DNA of 8,959 nucleotides from Leucobacter sp. UBA1945. Lineage in GTDB: Bacteria; Actinomycetota; Actinomycetes; Actinomycetales; Microbacteriaceae. Shown here one piece after another: positions 6,375 to 8,959 of this stretch. The notes below the pieces were generated by a model that was given only the letters and a program-made list of their open reading frames with translations, had not been told where the DNA came from and made no database searches. The DNA lies in the NCBI GenBank assembly GCA_002336855.1, contig DDEV01000148.1:1-8959 (forward strand). Reading direction: 5' to 3'. A program made the position numbers and the translations under genes. Each line of letters begins with the position of its first letter. The stretch's first letter is position 1.

Positions 6375-6408
6375 TCCTACTGACAGACAGCCTGATCCCG
6401 GCAGTAGG
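6375..6408 (-). promoter_or_regulatory. Possible pseudoknot: terminator loop complementary to the ATPase ribosome-binding region
   Basis: On the minus strand the loop of the tRNA terminator hairpin reads CCTACT, and with the next stem base CCTACTG. It is exactly complementary to CAGTAGG (6382-6376), which includes three bases of the AGGA ribosome-binding site of the ATPase gene. Loop-to-downstream pairing of 6-7 bp would form an H-type pseudoknot that hides this site in any transcript reading through from the tRNA. This is structural inference from complementarity only. Confidence 0.3.
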
Positions 6409-6418
6409 GCCGGGATCA
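6393..6418 (-). terminator. Strong hairpin terminator after tRNA-Thr
   Basis: Arms TGATCCCGGC (6393-6402) and GCCGGGATCA (6409-6418) pair perfectly over 10 bp with a 6-nt loop, starting 13 nt beyond the tRNA 3' end. A U-tract is lacking (the following minus-strand bases are GGCTGTCTGTC), as is common for high-GC actinobacterial terminators. It separates the tRNA transcript from the ATPase gene. Confidence 0.7.
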
Positions 6419-6431
6419 ACGCTTCCAACGG

Positions 6432-6503
6432 AGCCGACTGTGGGATTTGAACCCACGACCTGTTCTTTACGAGGGAACTGCTCTACCCCTGAGCTAAGTC
6501 GGC
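6432..6503 (-). tRNA. tRNA-Thr (anticodon CGT)
   Basis: The minus strand folds into a complete 72-nt cloverleaf. The acceptor stem GCCGACT pairs with AGTCGGC, a D arm GCTC...GAGC follows, then the anticodon arm GTTCC-CTCGTAA-AGAAC with CGT at positions 34-36, the variable loop AGGTC, and the T arm GTGGG-TTCAAAT-CCCAC. The discriminator base is T (6432) and CCA is not encoded. The innermost anticodon-stem pair is C31-A39, a mismatch. A likely -10 box lies at 6538-6533. The frame of the neighbouring ATPase stays open through this gene, but that is the usual spurious translation of a tRNA. Confidence 0.97.
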
Positions 6504-6505
6504 GT

Positions 6506-6523
6506 TGCCGGGTACACCCGGCA
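6506..6523 (-). other. Perfect GC-rich hairpin abutting the tRNA 5' end
   Basis: TGCCGGG and CCCGGCA pair over 7 bp around a 4-nt loop, ending two nucleotides before the mature tRNA-Thr 5' end. It could act as a terminator for transcripts coming from the peptidase gene or as a structured 5' leader seen by RNase P. No T-run is present. Confidence 0.5.
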
Positions 6524-6532
6524 CAAGGCAAT

Positions 6533-6538
6533 ACTTTA
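6533..6538 (-). promoter_or_regulatory. Candidate -10 box for tRNA-Thr
   Basis: TAAAGT on the minus strand lies 29 nt upstream of the mature tRNA 5' end, leaving a leader that contains the GC-rich hairpin. No recognisable -35 is found at the usual spacing, so the call rests on the hexamer and its position. Confidence 0.3.
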
Positions 6539-6568
6539 CCATGATCGGCACCGCGAAAAGACACGGCC

Positions 6569-6603
6569 AACCAGCGCCCTGTTCTTTACGAGGGCACCGC
6601 TCT
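6569..6603 (-). pseudogene. Degenerate partial copy of tRNA-Thr (D-arm 3' side to T-arm 5' side)
   Basis: These 35 bases match 6450-6484 inside the tRNA-Thr gene at 30 of 35 positions, including an uninterrupted 17-nt block covering the anticodon loop and its 3' strand. Offset is 119 bp and orientation is the same. The changed bases break the 5' side of the anticodon stem and the T stem, and no acceptor stem is present, so it is not a functional tRNA. It begins just 6 bp beyond the peptidase stop codon. It may be a remnant of tRNA duplication or of an attachment site. Confidence 0.6.
6574..6597 (-). terminator. Hairpin downstream of the peptidase gene, built from the tRNA-like fragment
   Basis: GCGCCCT (6574-6580) and AGGGCAC (6591-6597) pair on the minus-strand RNA over 7 bp, with one G-U pair, around a 10-nt loop. 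A TCTTTT run follows about 14 nt later. An alternative pairing of AGCGCC (6573-6578) with GGCGCT (6605-6610) would include the peptidase stop codon. It may serve as the 3' end of the holB-peptidase transcript. Confidence 0.35.
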
Positions 6604-6608
6604 TGGCG

Positions 6609-8231
6609 CTATGCCGCGCAGCGGGCCCCGTTCTCTGGCGTGCGCCCCGTCAGAAAGTACTCGTCGACGATGCCGTTCACGCAGGCACTGTTGCCGTAGG
6701 CGATGTGCCCTTCACCCTCGTAGGTGAGCAACACGCCGCTTTCGAGCTGCGAGGCGAGCGATTCGGCCCAGCGAAGCGGGGTCGCGGGGTCACCGGTTGT
6801 GCCGATGACCAGGATCGGCGCAGCCCCTGCGGCCTGCACCGGCGGTCGGCTGTCGACCCCTTCGACGGGCCAGGCAGCGCAGCTGACGTCGCCATAGCCC
6901 TGAAACGCCCCGATAGTTGGCGCGATCTGCTCGAGCTCGGCGGCTTCTGCCCGCATTTGCTCGAGGTTCAGCGGGAGTTGTCTCGGGCTGTCGAGGCAGT
7001 TGATGGCACCGAACGCGGTGATGAGGTTGCTCTGGTAGACACCGTCTACACGGTCGTAGTAGAAGTCTGCGAGGCTGAGTGCCACGTCGGCATCGCCCTC
7101 GTGCACGCTGGTGTAGAGCTGGTCGAGGTAGGGCCAGTTGGCCTGCGAATAGAGCGGGGTGATGATGGCGGTGAGCAGCGTGCCCGAAGACAGTTTGCGG
7201 CCATCGCTACCGGTGAGCGGCTGCGCCTCGACGGCGTCGAGCATCGCCCGCCACTGTGCCATGGCCTCGTCGACGCTGCCCGACACCGGGCACTCTTTGC
7301 GGCTGAGGCAGTCGGTCATGTAGGCGCGCAGTGCGAGTTCGAAACCTCGAGTCTGCTCGCGCACCGTCTCGGCCTCGCTGCTCGTCGGATCCATTGCGCC
7401 GTCGAGCACCATTCGGCCGACGCGATCGGGGTAGGCATCTGCGTACCTCGCGCCAATGTACGTGCCGTATGAGTAGCCGAGGTAGTTGAGTTTGTCGTCG
7501 CCGACGATTGCCCTCAGCATGTCGAGGTCGTGCACGGTTGATGCGGTGTCGACGTGGCCGAGCAAAGGGCCGGTCGCTTTGAGGCAGGCCTCGCCGTACT
7601 TTTCGTTCTCTTGCAGGGCGGCGTCGACCCACTCCTGGGTACCCTCTTCGAGCCCGGCGGTTGCGCCCGTGCCGTAGAGCCAATCATCCATCTCGGCATC
7701 GTTGAGACAAGTCACGGCACTCGACTGGCCGACTCCCCGCGGATCCCAGCTCATGACATCGAACTCTTGCTGCAGCGCTCGCCCGGCGGCACCGCTGACT
7801 CCTGCTGAGAGATACTGCACGCCTGATGAACCAGGGCCACCGGGGTTTACGAAGAGCGTGCCCCTCGGGGAGCCCCCGAGGGCGGGCTGCTTAACGAGAG
7901 CGAGCTCGATCTGCTCGCCGTTCGAATCTGCCCAGTCGAGGGGCGCCTTGACCCTTGCGCACTGCAGCCCGGTGTAGCAGTCGACCCACTGGGGCTGCTG
8001 CGACTCGAAGTTCGCGTCTTGCACCGCGGGCGGCGGCGGTGGCTGCACGGCACCCGCGCTGCCCCTGTTGAAGAGGCCGAAGAGCAGTGCGCAGGCCCCG
8101 AGCACGAGTGCGCCGACAAGCACCGCGGCAATCAGGGCGTTGCGCGAGCGCTGGCGAGCGCGCCGCTGCTCGTATTCGCGGTCGGCCGCGGCGTCTTCAA
8201 TGACAGACTCGTCGTGGCTGTCGCCGCTCAC
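6609..8231 (-). CDS. Membrane-anchored alpha/beta-hydrolase, S33 tripeptidyl-aminopeptidase-like
   Basis: A 540-residue exported hydrolase of the actinobacterial Tap/SlpD/SlpE group, predicted to cleave short N-terminal peptides outside the membrane. A charged N-terminus is followed by one membrane segment at residues 32-54 and a proline-rich linker (PPPPP). The alpha/beta-hydrolase domain follows: an oxyanion-type NPGGPG motif at 129-134, the nucleophile S254 in GYSYG, D481 in TGDPATP and H509 in EGEGHIAYG. The last part matches the TAP-like C-terminal domain. Several cysteines near 84-90 and later suggest disulfides in an extracytoplasmic protein. LGAC at 44-47 resembles a lipobox, but hydrophobic sequence continues past the cysteine and the N-region is long, so a TM anchor is preferred. 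The GTG start overlaps the holB stop as GTGA, and AAGGA lies about 7 nt upstream. Exact substrate unknown. Confidence 0.92.
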   Translation of the reverse strand: MSGDSHDESVIEDAAADREYEQRRARQRSRNALIAAVLVGALVLGACALLFGLFNRGSAGAVQPPPPPAVQDANFESQQPQWVDCYTGLQCARVKAPLDWADSNGEQIELALVKQPALGGSPRGTLFVNPGGPGSSGVQYLSAGVSGAAGRALQQEFDVMSWDPRGVGQSSAVTCLNDAEMDDWLYGTGATAGLEEGTQEWVDAALQENEKYGEACLKATGPLLGHVDTASTVHDLDMLRAIVGDDKLNYLGYSYGTYIGARYADAYPDRVGRMVLDGAMDPTSSEAETVREQTRGFELALRAYMTDCLSRKECPVSGSVDEAMAQWRAMLDAVEAQPLTGSDGRKLSSGTLLTAIITPLYSQANWPYLDQLYTSVHEGDADVALSLADFYYDRVDGVYQSNLITAFGAINCLDSPRQLPLNLEQMRAEAAELEQIAPTIGAFQGYGDVSCAAWPVEGVDSRPPVQAAGAAPILVIGTTGDPATPLRWAESLASQLESGVLLTYEGEGHIAYGNSACVNGIVDEYFLTGRTPENGARCAA

Positions 8232-8959
8232 CGAGCGTCCTTCGAAACCGAGTCGGTGACAATGGCCGCAAACATTGCTTCGAGCACGAGACCCGGCGTC
8301 ACGCCGCGCGCCAACCGCATTCGTGCGGTCTCGATCGCGTCGATCACATCGAGCGCACGATGCTCGTGCCAGTTCTGCGCAAGACGTTCGATGTGCGCTT
8401 GCTGCTCGAGATTCACGAGTTCAGCCCCGGCATGCATCGAGGTGAGCAGCACGTCGCGGTAGAGCGAGAGCAGGTCGGTGAGGATACGGTCGAGGCCGTC
8501 GCGCAGGCTGCGGGTTGCCCGGCGTTTCTGATCCTCTTCGAGCGCCTTGATCTGCGAACGCAACGCCGGCGGAACCGCTGCCCCCGGAGCGAGACCCATG
8601 TTTCGCATCGCGTCAGCGCGCTCGTTCGCATCGAGCATCTCGGTGAGCGCATCGGCGTCTGCCTGCGCGACCTTGAGCAGCTCTGCGGCCGCCCGCATGC
8701 CGTCGCCGAGCGTCTCGACCCGCAGCGCGAGCTCGACCGTGCGTTCGCGGCGCTCGAGGGCGGCGGGGTCTGAGGCGAGCCTGCGGGCCATGCCGATGTG
8801 GCTTTGCGCAAGCCTGGCAGCGCGCTCGGCGAGCTGCACGTCGGCACCGTCGCGCTCGTGCAGCAGGCGAGCGATGTCTGCGGGGGCAGGCGTGATGAGC
8901 CGCAGCGAACGTGCGCGCGAGCGAATGGTGGGCAGCAGGTCTGCCTCGCTTGGCGCGCA
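8228..8959 (-). CDS. holB: DNA polymerase III subunit delta', C-terminal 243 residues (5' end outside window)
   Basis: The delta' subunit of the clamp loader, which with delta and tau/gamma loads the beta sliding clamp on DNA. The visible part begins CAPSEADLLPTIRSRARSLRL, the end of the AAA+ core. The TIRSR segment aligns by eye with TLRSRCRLHYL of the Escherichia coli protein, the SRC-type motif, with Ala in place of the Cys. A helical lid and the C-terminal collar domain follow: a segment AQSHIGMARRLASDP (the conserved 'GSPGxA' region), then long Arg/Ala/Glu-rich helices, as in actinobacterial delta'. The P-loop and zinc-binding parts are beyond the window edge. The stop is overlapped by the peptidase GTG, so both are probably on one mRNA. 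The order holB, S33 hydrolase, tRNA-Thr is, to my recollection, common in Microbacteriaceae. Confidence 0.88.
   Translation of the reverse strand, partial: CAPSEADLLPTIRSRARSLRLITPAPADIARLLHERDGADVQLAERAARLAQSHIGMARRLASDPAALERRERTVELALRVETLGDGMRAAAELLKVAQADADALTEMLDANERADAMRNMGLAPGAAVPPALRSQIKALEEDQKRRATRSLRDGLDRILTDLLSLYRDVLLTSMHAGAELVNLEQQAHIERLAQNWHEHRALDVIDAIETARMRLARGVTPGLVLEAMFAAIVTDSVSKDAR

Noticed and set aside
6367..6570. Upstream extension of the ATPase reading frame to 6570
   Set aside because: The extension translates straight through the tRNA-Thr gene and its terminator; it contains the familiar spurious tRNA read-through pattern GVEQFPRKEQVVGSNP. The real start is 6366.
6603..7472. 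289-codon plus-strand open frame opposite the peptidase
   Set aside because: The opposite strand encodes a clear S33 hydrolase with an intact catalytic triad; this frame shows no recognisable domain.
8090..8100. Lipoprotein signal in the peptidase (LGAC, residues 44-47)
   Set aside because: The hydrophobic stretch continues beyond the cysteine and the N-region before it is over 30 residues, which suits a TM anchor better than a lipobox.
1..8959. CRISPR arrays, insertion sequences, integrases, toxin-antitoxin pairs
   Set aside because: No regularly spaced repeats, transposase or recombinase motifs, or paired small toxin genes were seen on either strand.

Overview
The window looks like chromosomal DNA of a high-GC Gram-positive bacterium, most likely an actinobacterium of the Microbacteriaceae type. 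The basis is strong G/C third-position codon preference, ATGA/GTGA stop-start overlaps, start codons lying 6-7 nt after TAnnnT -10 boxes (leaderless style), and a holB / S33 peptidase / tRNA-Thr order. Genus assignment is an inference.

Left part (1-1435, + strand): the 3' end of a NarL/DesK-type sensor histidine kinase gene, followed closely by its LuxR/NarL-type response regulator. A short palindromic spacer then leads to a 55-codon helix-turn-helix gene with its own apparent leaderless promoter.

Middle left (1468-4492, - strand): a compact operon in the order tetR, ABC ATPase, 12-TM ABC permease. Each junction is a 4-nt ATGA overlap. The promoter carries a near-perfect palindrome spanning a consensus TATAAT. 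The permease and ATPase resemble the actinobacterial 'exporter of polyketide antibiotics' (tetronasin-type, COG3559) systems, so this is probably a self-regulated drug or antibiotic efflux cassette.

Middle right (4589-6366, - strand): a four-TM small membrane protein of unknown function and an orphan HerA/FtsK-like P-loop ATPase. Sampled rows here are lower in G+C (about 53-70%, mostly near 60%) than rows in the permease and the peptidase (about 73%). The two genes lie on the 3' side of a tRNA-Thr gene.

Right part (6393-8959, - strand): tRNA-Thr(CGT) with a strong downstream hairpin, a degenerate second copy of its central part 119 bp away, a membrane-anchored S33 alpha/beta-hydrolase (tripeptidyl-aminopeptidase-like), and the C-terminal two-thirds or so of the DNA polymerase III delta' subunit (holB), which is cut by the window edge.

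No insertion sequence, integrase, CRISPR array or phage gene is visible. The most unusual features are noncoding: the tRNA-Thr partial duplicate, a hairpin whose loop is complementary to the ATPase ribosome-binding region, and the TetR operator merged with a leaderless promoter.
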